64,000 nt of DNA from JAIVJG01 sp964236735 (GCA_964236735.1 CAXSFM010000011.1:107138-171137), one strand, 5' to 3'; positions 43,712 through 53,195 are shown, numbered from the stretch's first letter. Notes: generated by a model from the letters alone, not told the origin. Made by a program: numbers and translations.

Positions 43712-46700
43712 TTACGGCGAGAAATCGCGCGCCTCATGCACGCGCACCGACGCGACGCTCGACGCTCCCGCACGTTGATGCTCGCGTCTCTTGCCGGCTC
43801 GCCAAGACGAGACTTCTGGCTTTCGTCGCATCCGCGCTGGCGAGATGAAACTCGCTCGCTGGATACGATGCTTCTGTTGCATCTGTTGCATTGGTCGCAT
43901 CACGGAGATTGCGTTCGGCGTACTCAACCCCTGATGCACGGCAACGGGCGACGGCGGGCTGCCGCTCGGCGCGCCTGTTGGCACGGAACGCGCGGCGCGT
44001 GCCTGCTCTTCGGGTGTCAGAGACAAGAGATAGCGCATCAACAGGCGCGCGTGGTCGCCCTCATATTTTGCCGCCGCTTGATTGCCCGGCAAGTCGCTGG
44101 CGAAGACCCAGCGGTCGCCCTCTCTTTTGAAGAGTCCAGAAGGCATCGCCGTGCCCGGCATGATGCGCTGCGGGTCGAGCATCCAACGCACAGTCCAATC
44201 CGGCTTGAGACGCTGCCCGGCTTGCAGGAAGTTCGGCGCGGTCGCCGTCAAATCATGTTTAGGGTCGCCAATCATGTGACACTTCAAACACGGCGCGGCC
44301 TGCGATGTGAAGAGCGAGCGCGCGAGTTCGCGCTCATCGTCACTGAGCGGCTCCAAGTCCTGTTTGATGTACGGCTCCTGCTGTGCCGAGACGGCGAGGA
44401 AGAAGCGCACGAGCGTCCGGCGTTCATTCGGCGAGAAGCTGAACGTCGGCATCCTGACTTTCAGATACGTGCGAACGCCGTTGCGATTCTCGCCCGGTTG
44501 CGGCTTGAGCGCGCCCATCGCACCGCCGCCGCCATTCGTCGAAGTTTGCGCGCCGGTCTGACCGTTTACTGCCGCGTTACTCTTCCCGCCTGTATTTTCT
44601 TTCGCGCCGTTAGGTTGCGCGTGCGGGTTCGGGCTGCGACTTTCTTCGCCCGCGTCGCTCAAGGATGGGTCGCTCAAAAAGCGCAGCAGCCATTCAGGGT
44701 CAACACGCGCGCCTTCGGTCAGCAGACCGGGCGGCAACTGCTCGCGTCCGAGTGCGCCGCCTTCCATGTATTGCGGCAAGCCTGAAAGTATCGAACGCTG
44801 CCCGACCTGCACGTTATGACAGCCCATGCAGTTGTATTTTTTGACGACCCACCAACCGTCCTGAATATCTTTCTGCTGATTCTCCGGGTTGTAGAAAAGC
44901 GAAGTCGGAACGTTCGCGCCCTCGCTCCCGACGCTGCCGAGCAGGAAAGTCGTCAGCGCGTTTTTCCATTCAGGCTTCAAAAAAGGACGCGGCATACGCA
45001 AGTGTTCTGCCGGGTCTTTTTCTTTGCCTCTATCGTAGATGCCGGGGTCTGTAATTTTGTGCTCGAAGAATCCCTTGTGGTCGTACCACTCCTCCGGCTT
45101 CTTCTTTTCGTCGTAAGGGTCTATGCCCATCTCCGCTTTCTGAGTCATCAGCGCGAAGTCGAGACGCTCAAGCGGCGTCGCGCCTTCGGAAGTTAACTCT
45201 TTGCCGATGCGTTGCTCTTCCTCGAAGCCGCGTATTTCGTGACAGCCCGCGCAACCGTATTGCTTAATCAGCGCGCGTCCCGGCTCCTTCAGATTCGGAT
45301 CGTCCATGAACGAAGCTTCCGGGTACGACACTTCACCGGACAAAGAGACTAGATAAGTGGCGATGTCGCGCGAGTCCTGATCGGCGAGACGGAAGTTGGG
45401 CATCACCGTCATGTTTTGTATCTGCAATTCTGCGCCGTCGTTCGGACACTGCGAGTGTTTGATGTCGAAGACGAAATCTTTGCCGTGTTGTTTGTAATCG
45501 TCCGGCGTTAAGTCGCGCTTCTCTTTCGGGCAATACGGCGCCCAACGCTCGCGCGGGTTATGCACCCAGCGCACGACATAATCATAGTTTTCTTTTTCGC
45601 CGACGCGCGTCAGGTTCGCGGCAAATTCGCCGCCGGTCTTCTCGTCGCCCTCGCCGATGGAGTGACAGGCGAGACAGCCGCGCGTCTCAAACAGTTCCTT
45701 GCCGTGCCCGGCATCGCCGCGAGGTTGCTGCGGGACTTGTCCCTCGAAAGCCGACTGCCAGAGATAAGCAGCGATGGCCTTGCGCTCGCTCTCTTGCCTT
45801 TCCGTCGGGACGACTCCGTTTTGCTCGCCGGAGAGATACCAGAACGTCGGCATCTTCGTTCCCGGTCGGAAAGCCTGCGGGTCTTTGAGCCAGACGGGTA
45901 TCCATTCCTTCTTAAGCTTGAGGCGCACGTCTTTCAAATTCGGCCCGACCTTTTTTTGATCGAGCATGAGATAGCGCGCCTGCACGTTCAACTGATCCTC
46001 GCGCGCTTCGAGTTGGCTGTTCGTGACTACCAGCGACTCGGAATGCGCGAGAAGTTTTTGCGCCTCATCGTCGCTCGCCGCATTCGCGCTCTCGGCACGC
46101 GCGGCCTTCGCCTCGCGCTCGTTGGCCGTGCGCTCATCGTCGAGTTGTTTGATTAACTGCCGCGCGCCGCTCAAGGCATCGGCCTCGCGGTCATATCCTT
46201 CGTAGCGATGGCAACCCACGCAGCCGCGCTCCTGAAAGAGGTCTTTGCCCAGATTGAGCGTCGCCGCGCCCTGCAACGCGCGGTCATTGGAGTGGCATTG
46301 CTGGCAACCCGCCTCGATGTTTTCCCGTTTGAAAAGAGGGTGAAGCCAGAACGGATTATCGCCGTGCCCTTTGACGATGTCGGTTGTCGCGCGTCCATTA
46401 CCCCAGTGGCAACTGGCGCAACCGAACTTGTCAGGATTGTGTATCGCCAGCAACTCTTTATCCGGGTGGCTGACGAAAGCGCGCGCGAGCATGTCCGGTT
46501 TATTGCGCCGGTTGATGGGCATCATGTCGCCGGCGGTAATCTTAATCGGCTCGCGGATACCGAGATGACAGGTCTCGCAACGGTCAACGATGTTCGGCGC
46601 GTTGACGTTGATTTGCCGCAGTCCGTAATCGAAGTTTTGCAGCTTGTTATTGATGAGCAAGTTGACCTGCGACTGCGTCACTTCCGTGACGTTGTCTTTC

Positions 46701-47374
46701 ATGTACTCGTCGCGTTTCTTTTCAAGCTCGTTCGGTTCTTTGAGCAAATCGCCGCGATGCAAAAGCAGATTGGCTTTGTCGGCCTTCAGTTGATTGTATG
46801 TGCTTTGAAGCTCTAAAAAATTTAACTGCTTCTTTTCAACTTTGCCCGTCCCATCGGGCATTTTAATTTCGGCCTTCTCCGCCTTCATGTCTTCGGCTTT
46901 TTTTCGCAAGCCCGATTTGGCGGAGTCGCTTGAAGTTTCAATTTGATAATTGATGACGCTGATGCGCCCGCGCTTATTCTGAAATTCTTCCGTGACTGCC
47001 GCCAGTTGATCGTCTATAACTTTGACTTGACCGTCAACGTCTTTCAATTGATCGCCGACGGCTTCTCGCGCGCTCTTCGCTTCACCATCAAGCTGTTTGT
47101 ATTCGTCGCTGTTCTTAACTTCTTTCTCCGACAGAAAACCTTTTTTCTTGATGCGCTTCAAATATCGCTCATAACGCTTGACGAAGGTTTGCTGATAACC
47201 CTTCCACGGTCGCATCCCTGCAACTTCATCCCACAGAGACCAGACGAGCACGCCCGTCAACATCAACGCGCAGACGAGCAGGATGCTACTCGTCGAGCGA
47301 CTCGTGATCGGGTCAGGTGCGAGTGCTTCCGGCTCATGCTTGACTAGCTTGTCGGTGTCAGGTGTCTCAGCCAC
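43712..47374 (-). CDS. Octahaem c-type cytochrome of the bc complex
   Basis: A 1220-residue protein. Residues 30-48 are one membrane helix; 85-235 form a coiled coil. Eight CxxCH haem sites are at about 266, 319, 357, 385, 567, 708, 849 and 1029. Later sites sit in cytochrome-c-like modules with distal Met patterns (GTKMPTFWYL, MTVMPNFRL, RMPRPFL, GTAMPSGLF). A Gly/Asn linker lies near 905-960. It is 28 bp after the cytochrome b C-terminal gene and starts at GTG with GGAGG upstream. It probably receives electrons from the Rieske/cytochrome b part and passes them toward CuA. The last 60 residues are Arg-rich and unusual. Confidence 0.88.
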   Translation of the reverse strand: MAETPDTDKLVKHEPEALAPDPITSRSTSSILLVCALMLTGVLVWSLWDEVAGMRPWKGYQQTFVKRYERYLKRIKKKGFLSEKEVKNSDEYKQLDGEAKSAREAVGDQLKDVDGQVKVIDDQLAAVTEEFQNKRGRISVINYQIETSSDSAKSGLRKKAEDMKAEKAEIKMPDGTGKVEKKQLNFLELQSTYNQLKADKANLLLHRGDLLKEPNELEKKRDEYMKDNVTEVTQSQVNLLINNKLQNFDYGLRQINVNAPNIVDRCETCHLGIREPIKITAGDMMPINRRNKPDMLARAFVSHPDKELLAIHNPDKFGCASCHWGNGRATTDIVKGHGDNPFWLHPLFKRENIEAGCQQCHSNDRALQGAATLNLGKDLFQERGCVGCHRYEGYDREADALSGARQLIKQLDDERTANEREAKAARAESANAASDDEAQKLLAHSESLVVTNSQLEAREDQLNVQARYLMLDQKKVGPNLKDVRLKLKKEWIPVWLKDPQAFRPGTKMPTFWYLSGEQNGVVPTERQESERKAIAAYLWQSAFEGQVPQQPRGDAGHGKELFETRGCLACHSIGEGDEKTGGEFAANLTRVGEKENYDYVVRWVHNPRERWAPYCPKEKRDLTPDDYKQHGKDFVFDIKHSQCPNDGAELQIQNMTVMPNFRLADQDSRDIATYLVSLSGEVSYPEASFMDDPNLKEPGRALIKQYGCAGCHEIRGFEEEQRIGKELTSEGATPLERLDFALMTQKAEMGIDPYDEKKKPEEWYDHKGFFEHKITDPGIYDRGKEKDPAEHLRMPRPFLKPEWKNALTTFLLGSVGSEGANVPTSLFYNPENQQKDIQDGWWVVKKYNCMGCHNVQVGQRSILSGLPQYMEGGALGREQLPPGLLTEGARVDPEWLLRFLSDPSLSDAGEESRSPNPHAQPNGAKENTGGKSNAAVNGQTGAQTSTNGGGGAMGALKPQPGENRNGVRTYLKVRMPTFSFSPNERRTLVRFFLAVSAQQEPYIKQDLEPLSDDERELARSLFTSQAAPCLKCHMIGDPKHDLTATAPNFLQAGQRLKPDWTVRWMLDPQRIMPGTAMPSGLFKREGDRWVFASDLPGNQAAAKYEGDHARLLMRYLLSLTPEEQARAARSVPTGAPSGSPPSPVAVHQGLSTPNAISVMRPMQQMQQKHRIQRASFISPARMRRKPEVSSWRAGKRREHQRAGASSVASVRVHEARDFSP

Positions 47375-47402
47375 AACTTACGTTCCTCCGCTCGAACGTC
47401 AT

Positions 47403-48344
47403 TCAGATATTGAACCAGGGCGTGACCCACACATACTTGATGTGGAGAAAAGGGACGAGACGCAGAATCAACTTCACCGGCAGCGCGAGCAAAACTGTGA
47501 CGGCGAAAAATTGAAACGTCAGATATTGCAACAGACTTGTGCGCGCCAGGATCTTTCGCTCGAACGCGCTCCGCAGCATCAGCCAGTGAAAGAAGAGTCC
47601 GCCCACGATGTAGAATCCTCCCACGACGAGCGCGCCGAAGACGAGTTTCGCCCACATTGCCGTGATGCCGAAATACTCGTGCAGGTCAACGTTTTTGTCG
47701 AAGACGACGGTGTTGTGATCCCACGTCTGGCCCGGCCAGAACCAAATCCAACCGGGGCCGCGAATGAATGTCCCGATGAAAATCAGGATGATCCACATGA
47801 AGAAGCCCCAGAAGAACATCCCGACGGCGAACTTGCGCTGCTTGATGGTATAGTAACCATTGCCGAGCGGGTTCGAGTCAACGTAAGGGAAAACCATCAA
47901 GCCGATGAGCAGGATGCTCGGCATCACGACGCCCGCGATCCACGGGTCGAAATAGACGAGCATTTCCTGCAAGCCCAAAAAGTACCACGGCGCTTTCGAC
48001 GGGTTCATCGTCAAGTTCGGATTGGCCGGCTCTTCCAGCGGCGCGTTGAGCAGTATTGACCAGACGAACAAAATCACCGTCACAATCACCGCCGCCAGAA
48101 ACTCGACGCGCACGAGGTACGGCCAGACGTGCAGTTCGCGCGCCCAACCCGGACGCCACGGCTCGGTCTTGCGATGATGCGACTTCGCCAGTTGCGGGTC
48201 GCCTTCAAGCTCTTCGATGAGACGATCATTCTGTCGCGCCTGCTTCACGCCCAGCCACGTAAAGAACGGCACCAGAAACAGCATCGCGACAATCGGGATG
48301 TTGTCCGGCGAAGACGAGATTTTCCAGAGTTGATGCCAGTCCAT
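47403..48344 (-). CDS. Cytochrome b C-terminal subunit (PetD-like)
   Basis: A 313-residue protein. The first 25 residues form a helix, followed by a hydrophilic segment. Residues about 75-175 match b6f subunit IV: VEFLAAVIVTVILFVWSI, the quinol-site loop NPSKAPWYFLGLQEMLVY and VVMPSILLIGLMVFPYVD. The Qo motif PEWY is replaced by APWY, as reported for menaquinol-type enzymes. Further helices extend the protein well beyond subunit IV. The gene has no visible Shine-Dalgarno; a 28-bp palindrome ends 6 nt upstream of the start. Confidence 0.9.
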   Translation of the reverse strand: MDWHQLWKISSSPDNIPIVAMLFLVPFFTWLGVKQARQNDRLIEELEGDPQLAKSHHRKTEPWRPGWARELHVWPYLVRVEFLAAVIVTVILFVWSILLNAPLEEPANPNLTMNPSKAPWYFLGLQEMLVYFDPWIAGVVMPSILLIGLMVFPYVDSNPLGNGYYTIKQRKFAVGMFFWGFFMWIILIFIGTFIRGPGWIWFWPGQTWDHNTVVFDKNVDLHEYFGITAMWAKLVFGALVVGGFYIVGGLFFHWLMLRSAFERKILARTSLLQYLTFQFFAVTVLLALPVKLILRLVPFLHIKYVWVTPWFNI

Positions 48345-48350
48345 ATTTTT

Positions 48351-48425
48351 AAGTGATGAGTGATAAGTGATGAGTGATGAGTAAGAGCGTTTTGCTTATC
48401 ACTCATCACTTATCACTCATCACTT
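48351..48425. repeat. Perfect 28-bp palindrome between cytochrome b genes
   Basis: Arms 48351-48378 and 48398-48425 are exact reverse complements with a 19-nt loop. Each arm is a tandem pair of the 14-mer AAGTGATGAGTGAT. The right arm covers the stop codon of the upstream cytochrome b gene. No T-run follows either arm. It is a REP-like element and should form a stable hairpin in the operon mRNA. Confidence 0.92.
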
Positions 48426-49340
48426 CTTGATCGCTTTCATCTCGGATTCGAGCACGACGGGCGCGGGGCCGGAGATGCCGCCGTCTTTGCGTATGCGCCA
48501 GAAATGCACGGCCATGAAAATTGATGCGACGAGCGGGATGCCGATGCAGTGCCAGATGTATGAGCGCAGCAGTGCGTTCGCGTCCACGATGGAGCCGCCG
48601 AGCAGCCCGAAGCGCACGTCGTTGTAGGGCGTCATGCCGAGTTGCGGCCCGAACGGCCCTTCGTGTCCGAAGAGCGGGGTGGCGCGCGCCATGTTCGTGC
48701 CGACCGTCACCGCCCAGAAGCCGAGTTGATCGTCAGGCAATAGATAGCCCGTGAAAGAAAGCAGCAAGGTCAGCACGAGCAAGACGACGCCGACGCACCA
48801 GTTAAATTCACGCGGGCGTTTGTAAGAACCCGTCATCACGACGCGCAACATGTGCAACCACGTCGTGATAATCATCAAGTGCGCCGCCCAGCGATGCATG
48901 TTCCGCAAAAGTTTGCCGAACGGCACGTCATGTTCGAGATAGAGAATGTCGCGGAAAGCCTGAACCTTCGTCGGGTGGTAGTAAAACATCAACAGCACGC
49001 CGGTAAAAGTTAGGACGATGAACAAATAAAACGTGATGCCGCCCATCCCCCACGTAAAATTATAACGGACAGCGTCGCGGTTGATTTTCGCCGGGTGCAG
49101 ATGCAGAAAGACGTTCGAGAGAATGGCGAGCGAGCGATTGCGTGGGTCTGTGCGCTCATGCGAGACGCGAAAAATTGATTTCCAGAGTTGCGTCTGCTGC
49201 GGGTCTTTGTAAGTCTGGACTTCTTTTTCGGCGCGCTCTTTCAACGCCAGCCCTTGCTCGCGCGCCTTCTCCAGCAGCCCGACATTTTTCTGCGTCAGAC
49301 TTTTCTGTTCGTCATCCTGTACCGGATGTTCAGGCTCCAT
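48420..49340 (-). CDS. Cytochrome b N-terminal subunit (PetB-like)
   Basis: A 306-residue protein. An N-terminal charged segment of about 75 residues precedes four helices that carry both b haems. The ligand pairs are HRWAAHLMIITTWLH (H-x13-H) and HCIGIPLVASIFMAVH (H-x14-H); the second spacing is the b6f and Gram-positive type, not bc1. It transfers electrons from quinol across the membrane. The ATG at 49340 has GGGAG upstream; a GTG at 49355 is less likely. It follows the Rieske gene by 85 bp. Confidence 0.93.
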   Translation of the reverse strand: MEPEHPVQDDEQKSLTQKNVGLLEKAREQGLALKERAEKEVQTYKDPQQTQLWKSIFRVSHERTDPRNRSLAILSNVFLHLHPAKINRDAVRYNFTWGMGGITFYLFIVLTFTGVLLMFYYHPTKVQAFRDILYLEHDVPFGKLLRNMHRWAAHLMIITTWLHMLRVVMTGSYKRPREFNWCVGVVLLVLTLLLSFTGYLLPDDQLGFWAVTVGTNMARATPLFGHEGPFGPQLGMTPYNDVRFGLLGGSIVDANALLRSYIWHCIGIPLVASIFMAVHFWRIRKDGGISGPAPVVLESEMKAIKK

Positions 49341-49425
49341 CGGTGTCTCCCTCACGCCGCTTGATTGCGCTACCCCTTGAGAAAACGAACCCGCCGCGAA
49401 CCCTCTCTGACAGTTTTCTTAAAAC

Positions 49426-50253
49426 TCAAACACGGATGAACGAGCCATCATCATTGAAGCGATTGACGCCGCCTTTTTGCCAATCGTAGAGCTTCGCCGT
49501 GTTGACGACAATTTGCCCTTCCGCATCCACCTCGACGTGCGCGCGATCCATCGGGCGCGGCGCAGGCCCCTCGAAATTGACGCCTTCGCTGTCGTAGCCG
49601 CTGCCGTGGCACGGGCACTTAAATTTATTCTCGCTGGCCTTCCAGTCGGGCGTGCAGCCGAGATGCGTGCAACGCGCGTAGATGACGAAGATGCGCTCTG
49701 TGTTCTTGACGACCCAGATGCGTTGTTGCTGTTGCCACTTCGTGTCCACGCCGAAAGCGTAATCGCCGGGAAAGCCGATGCGGAAAACGCTCGACGGCTC
49801 GAAGATGGCGCGCGGAAGAAAGAAGCGCAGGAACATCAAAAAGCTGACGCCCAAGAACGAAGCGATGCTCGCCCACACGATGCGGCGGCGCAGTTTGTTG
49901 ATGGAAGGCTCCGGCTCGCTCTGGACAAGCGGCCCGGCGGCGGGCGGTTTCGCGGCGGCCTTTGTCACGCCTTTGCTGACGGATGCGGTCGGCGTTGAAG
50001 TTGACTTCGCTGCGGCGGAAGCGGGTGCGACGCGCGCGGCCACGGGCGTTCCAGATGGGACTTCCTTTTCCGGCGAAGCGGCACGAGTTGGAATTGGACG
50101 CGCTTTGGCGGGCGAAGTGTTCGCGGAAGTTTCACCGCGCGCGGCGGCGAGCAAATCCTGAACGCTTGACTGGGTTCCGGTTGATTCCGATGTGACGGGC
50201 GGAGTGCCCGCCGCATTTTCTACGGGGGGTTTCGGATTATCCTCTTGATCCAC
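49426..50253 (-). CDS. Rieske iron-sulfur protein
   Basis: A 275-residue protein. The start is taken as GTG at 50253 because GGGAGG lies exactly 7 nt upstream; a longer frame to 50316 adds 21 unconserved residues. Residues 1-120 are Ala/Pro/Ser/Thr-rich and disordered. One helix follows (about 125-145). The Rieske domain has CTHLGC (about 195-200) and CPCHGSGYD (213-221), with the two Cys and two His of the 2Fe-2S cluster and the disulfide cysteines. It is the first gene of the bc-oxidase operon. Confidence 0.93.
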   Translation of the reverse strand: MDQEDNPKPPVENAAGTPPVTSESTGTQSSVQDLLAAARGETSANTSPAKARPIPTRAASPEKEVPSGTPVAARVAPASAAAKSTSTPTASVSKGVTKAAAKPPAAGPLVQSEPEPSINKLRRRIVWASIASFLGVSFLMFLRFFLPRAIFEPSSVFRIGFPGDYAFGVDTKWQQQQRIWVVKNTERIFVIYARCTHLGCTPDWKASENKFKCPCHGSGYDSEGVNFEGPAPRPMDRAHVEVDAEGQIVVNTAKLYDWQKGGVNRFNDDGSFIRV

Positions 50254-50540
50254 GCCGCGACCTCCCTGTTTAGAAATCGAGATTGATGGCTGGTTGCGTT
50301 GAGCGTTCCCGGCCAAACAAACTTCAAGATAAGAGCCACACGCGGATGATACAATTCACCGAACCGGGAAAGGTTCTCGTCTCAACGTGCGGATTCAACT
50401 GCTTATGCGTGACAAATGAAGTGCGCCGCGCCCGAAAATAAAATTAAAGTGGCTTGGCTTCGAGGCATTTATACTATGTTAATCGGACTGTGGCAAGATT
50501 TTATTTGAAGTCTTACAGTTATCAACGAGCCATTCCCGAA

Positions 50541-50789
50541 ATGAAAAGTAAGACGCACGTTATTTTATACACGAGGCCGGGATGCCATCTCTGCGAAGAC
50601 GCACGGAGAGAAATCGCCCGCGCCAATTGCGCCGACGAGTTGACGCTCGAAATCATCAACATCGAAACCGACGCGACGCTCGTCCGACGTTACGGGTTGG
50701 AAATTCCCGTCGTCGTCGTCAATGGCGTGACGGCCTTCAAATATCGTCTCACCTCCGCCGAGTTCAAACAGGCGATCAGGAGTCTTTGA
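50541..50789 (+). CDS. Glutaredoxin-like protein
   Basis: An 82-residue thioredoxin-fold protein. VILYTRPGCHLCEDARREI holds the CxxC redox site (C14, C17); EIPVVVVNGVTAFKYRLTSAEF contains the conserved cis-Pro segment. It matches the glutaredoxin-like DUF836 family. The ATG at 50541 is preferred over a longer frame from 50454 that lacks family likeness. It reads divergently from the Rieske gene. Confidence 0.85.
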   Translation: MKSKTHVILYTRPGCHLCEDARREIARANCADELTLEIINIETDATLVRRYGLEIPVVVVNGVTAFKYRLTSAEFKQAIRSL

Positions 50790-50829
50790 ACGATGCGAGT
50801 CAAAGTCTTTCGTCCGGCTCGCGTCACAA

Positions 50830-53160
50830 TCATTGTGCGCCGAATCGCCGCCGATATTCATCCGAGACGAGAAACGCCTTGACCATCTCCGCCCGGCGAA
50901 AGTCTCCGCCGAAGCTGTTCAACTTGTTCAGCCAGAAATTGTAGCCTGAGAAATCCGCATCCGGCGCATCGTTCGGATTTCTCCGCAGGTAGCCGAAATA
51001 CTGCATCAGCACGAACGCGCGATTAAACTCCGCCGCTTTGAAATCGGCATCTTCCGCAACTTGCCGGAGAGCGGTCGCGCGCGTCTCCGTGCCTGCAATG
51101 ACGCCGCCCACAAGCGTATTCCTCTCGGACGTTGAAAGCGCGCCTCCAGCGTTCGCGTTGAGCGCGTCAACGTATTGCGAAGGAGTTTGATTTTCCGGCG
51201 CGGCCAGCACAAAGGCGGAGCGCGTCACGAACTCATTGACGAAAGCCTGTTTGTTCGCTTCCAACTGCTGCTCCCAGCCTGCCTGTCCGACGATGACGCC
51301 GCGCCCAATCCTCTGCGTGTCGGCGAGAAATTCTCTGAAGCGCGGGAGTTGCCCGTTCGACGCTTTGTAGAGGCGATAGACGAGAAAGCCCGTCTCCTGA
51401 AATTCGATGGAGAGATAAAAAGCTGCGGACGTGTCTATGCGTTTGGCTTCGCGGCATCCGGCGTTGCTGCCGCACGACTCGATGCCGTTCGTCCAGAATT
51501 GTAATCCGGCGGCGTCAGGCTCGCGCGAGAGAAAATCAACGTAATGCTGCCGGACGAAAAAGTTTGGGTCGTCAATCGGATTTGACGTTGACGAAGGATC
51601 GTTGTCGTTAATCGTCAGCGTCAAACTTGAAGGAGCGACAAGCGTCGCCGCGCCTTTCACGTTGCTCAAGGCGAGCGTGAATGTTTCGCCGCTTTCCGTC
51701 AACGCATCGTCTGTGACGAAGACTTGAATTGTTTTTTGCGTCTCGCCGGGCGCGAAACTGAGCGTGCCCTGCGCCGTCGTGTAATCGCCGCGCTCGGTTG
51801 CTGTGGCGTCGGCTGTCGCATAGTCCACGCTGACGGAACCGGAAGCATCGCCGGAGCGTGTGACGCTGACTTGCACGCTGCCCTGCGCTTCGGGGACATT
51901 TAATGTGGCGGCGTTGAAATGAAGCGTTGCGGGAGTCGGCGTCGGACTCGGCGCGGGCGAGGCGGTGTCAACGAGTTTGTAGATTGTCCCTGAGCTGATG
52001 TTGGCGACGTAGAGATTGCCCGTCTCGTCCTCCCCGAACGTCGAGATGTTGATGTCCGTCTCAATCAGTTGCGCGTTCTGCCAGACGCCCGTATCGCGCC
52101 GCAATCCCCAGATGCGCCCGCTGCAATAATCGCCGTAGAAATAAAGTCCCTGCATACGCGGAAATTCCGCGCCGCGATAGACGTAGCCGCCCGTCACAGA
52201 GCATCCGAGCGAATGATCGTATTCCCAGACGGGCAACGTCAGACCCGTCATCGAACAGGTCGCACTGTTATAACAATGCAGCCCTTCCATCACGCGCCAG
52301 CCGTAATTCTCGCCTCCCGCGCTTGCCGCCAATTGATAGTCAACCTCTTCGTATGAGCCTTGCCCGACATCGCTGATGTAGAGATCGCTCGTCAGGCGGT
52401 CGAAAGAAAATCGCCACGGGTTACGCATCCCTATCGCCCAGATTTCGGGACGGTATCCGGCGCGACCGACGAAAGGATTGTTTGATGGAATAGTGTAAGT
52501 GAATGGCCTGCCCGTCTCGACATCGAGCCGCAGAATCTTGCCTAGCAACTGCGCTGGATTCTGCGCGCGGTTGCCGGGGTCGCCCGCGTCTCCGCCGTCG
52601 CCCATGCCGATGTAGAGCATTCCATCGCGCGGGCTGAAGGCGAGTTGGCCGCCGTTGTGATTCGCGAACGGTTGCGCGATGGTCAGTAGAATTTGCTCGC
52701 TCGCGGCGTCGGCGATGTCCGGGTTGGCGTCGCTTCGACGGTAGCGAGCGATGACTGTGTCGCCCGCGACGTTTGTGTAATCAACGTAGAAGCGCCCTTT
52801 GCTTTGATAGCCCGGCGGGAACGCGAGACCGAGCAGTCCGCGCTCGCCGCCCGTGCTGACGCGCGTTGAAATGTCTAGAAAGGAAGTGGAAAGCGGCGTG
52901 CCGTTTTTGACGATGCGAATCCGCCCGCCCTGCTCGACGACGAACAGACGATTGCTGCCGTCACCGGCATTTGTGACGGCGACCGGCTGCGAGAATCCTG
53001 TGATAGGCGTTGCGAGAGCAATCGTGGGGAGGTCTGGGGCGGCTGCGGCTGCCACGCGCGTCGCAATCGAATTAAGCGTCGAAGTCGCGCGCGGCGTCGT
53101 GAAAACTAACAACAAGACAAAGAGCAAAACCAAAGCGAAAACTGCAACTCTGGACTTCAT
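50830..53160 (-). CDS. Sugar-dehydrogenase propeller with Calx-beta and DUF4214
   Basis: A 776-residue secreted protein. The signal peptide covers about 1-30. Residues about 43-400 form a PQQ-type glucose/sorbosone dehydrogenase propeller (VAVTNAGDGSNRLFVVEQGG, ERGLLGLAFPPGY, FANHNGGQLAFSPRDGMLYIG, GENYGWRVMEG). Residues about 410-515 form a Calx-beta domain (VSVDYATADATATERGDYT, GETFTLALSNV). Residues about 525-776 contain DUF4214 modules (VRQHYVDFLSREPDAAGLQFW, GYLRRNPNDAPD). Such cell-surface combinations are frequent in Blastocatellia by memory. It starts 35 bp after the chelatase operon; it may be cotranscribed. PQQ binding is inferred. Confidence 0.88.
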   Translation of the reverse strand: MKSRVAVFALVLLFVLLLVFTTPRATSTLNSIATRVAAAAAPDLPTIALATPITGFSQPVAVTNAGDGSNRLFVVEQGGRIRIVKNGTPLSTSFLDISTRVSTGGERGLLGLAFPPGYQSKGRFYVDYTNVAGDTVIARYRRSDANPDIADAASEQILLTIAQPFANHNGGQLAFSPRDGMLYIGMGDGGDAGDPGNRAQNPAQLLGKILRLDVETGRPFTYTIPSNNPFVGRAGYRPEIWAIGMRNPWRFSFDRLTSDLYISDVGQGSYEEVDYQLAASAGGENYGWRVMEGLHCYNSATCSMTGLTLPVWEYDHSLGCSVTGGYVYRGAEFPRMQGLYFYGDYCSGRIWGLRRDTGVWQNAQLIETDINISTFGEDETGNLYVANISSGTIYKLVDTASPAPSPTPTPATLHFNAATLNVPEAQGSVQVSVTRSGDASGSVSVDYATADATATERGDYTTAQGTLSFAPGETQKTIQVFVTDDALTESGETFTLALSNVKGAATLVAPSSLTLTINDNDPSSTSNPIDDPNFFVRQHYVDFLSREPDAAGLQFWTNGIESCGSNAGCREAKRIDTSAAFYLSIEFQETGFLVYRLYKASNGQLPRFREFLADTQRIGRGVIVGQAGWEQQLEANKQAFVNEFVTRSAFVLAAPENQTPSQYVDALNANAGGALSTSERNTLVGGVIAGTETRATALRQVAEDADFKAAEFNRAFVLMQYFGYLRRNPNDAPDADFSGYNFWLNKLNSFGGDFRRAEMVKAFLVSDEYRRRFGAQ

Positions 53161-53195
53161 GTTTATTACTTCCCTTCTGCTGTTACTTCTACACC

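Noticed and set aside
50254..50316. 21-residue extension of the Rieske protein
   Set aside because: The GTG at 50253 has GGGAGG exactly 7 nt upstream; the extension has no similarity or better site.
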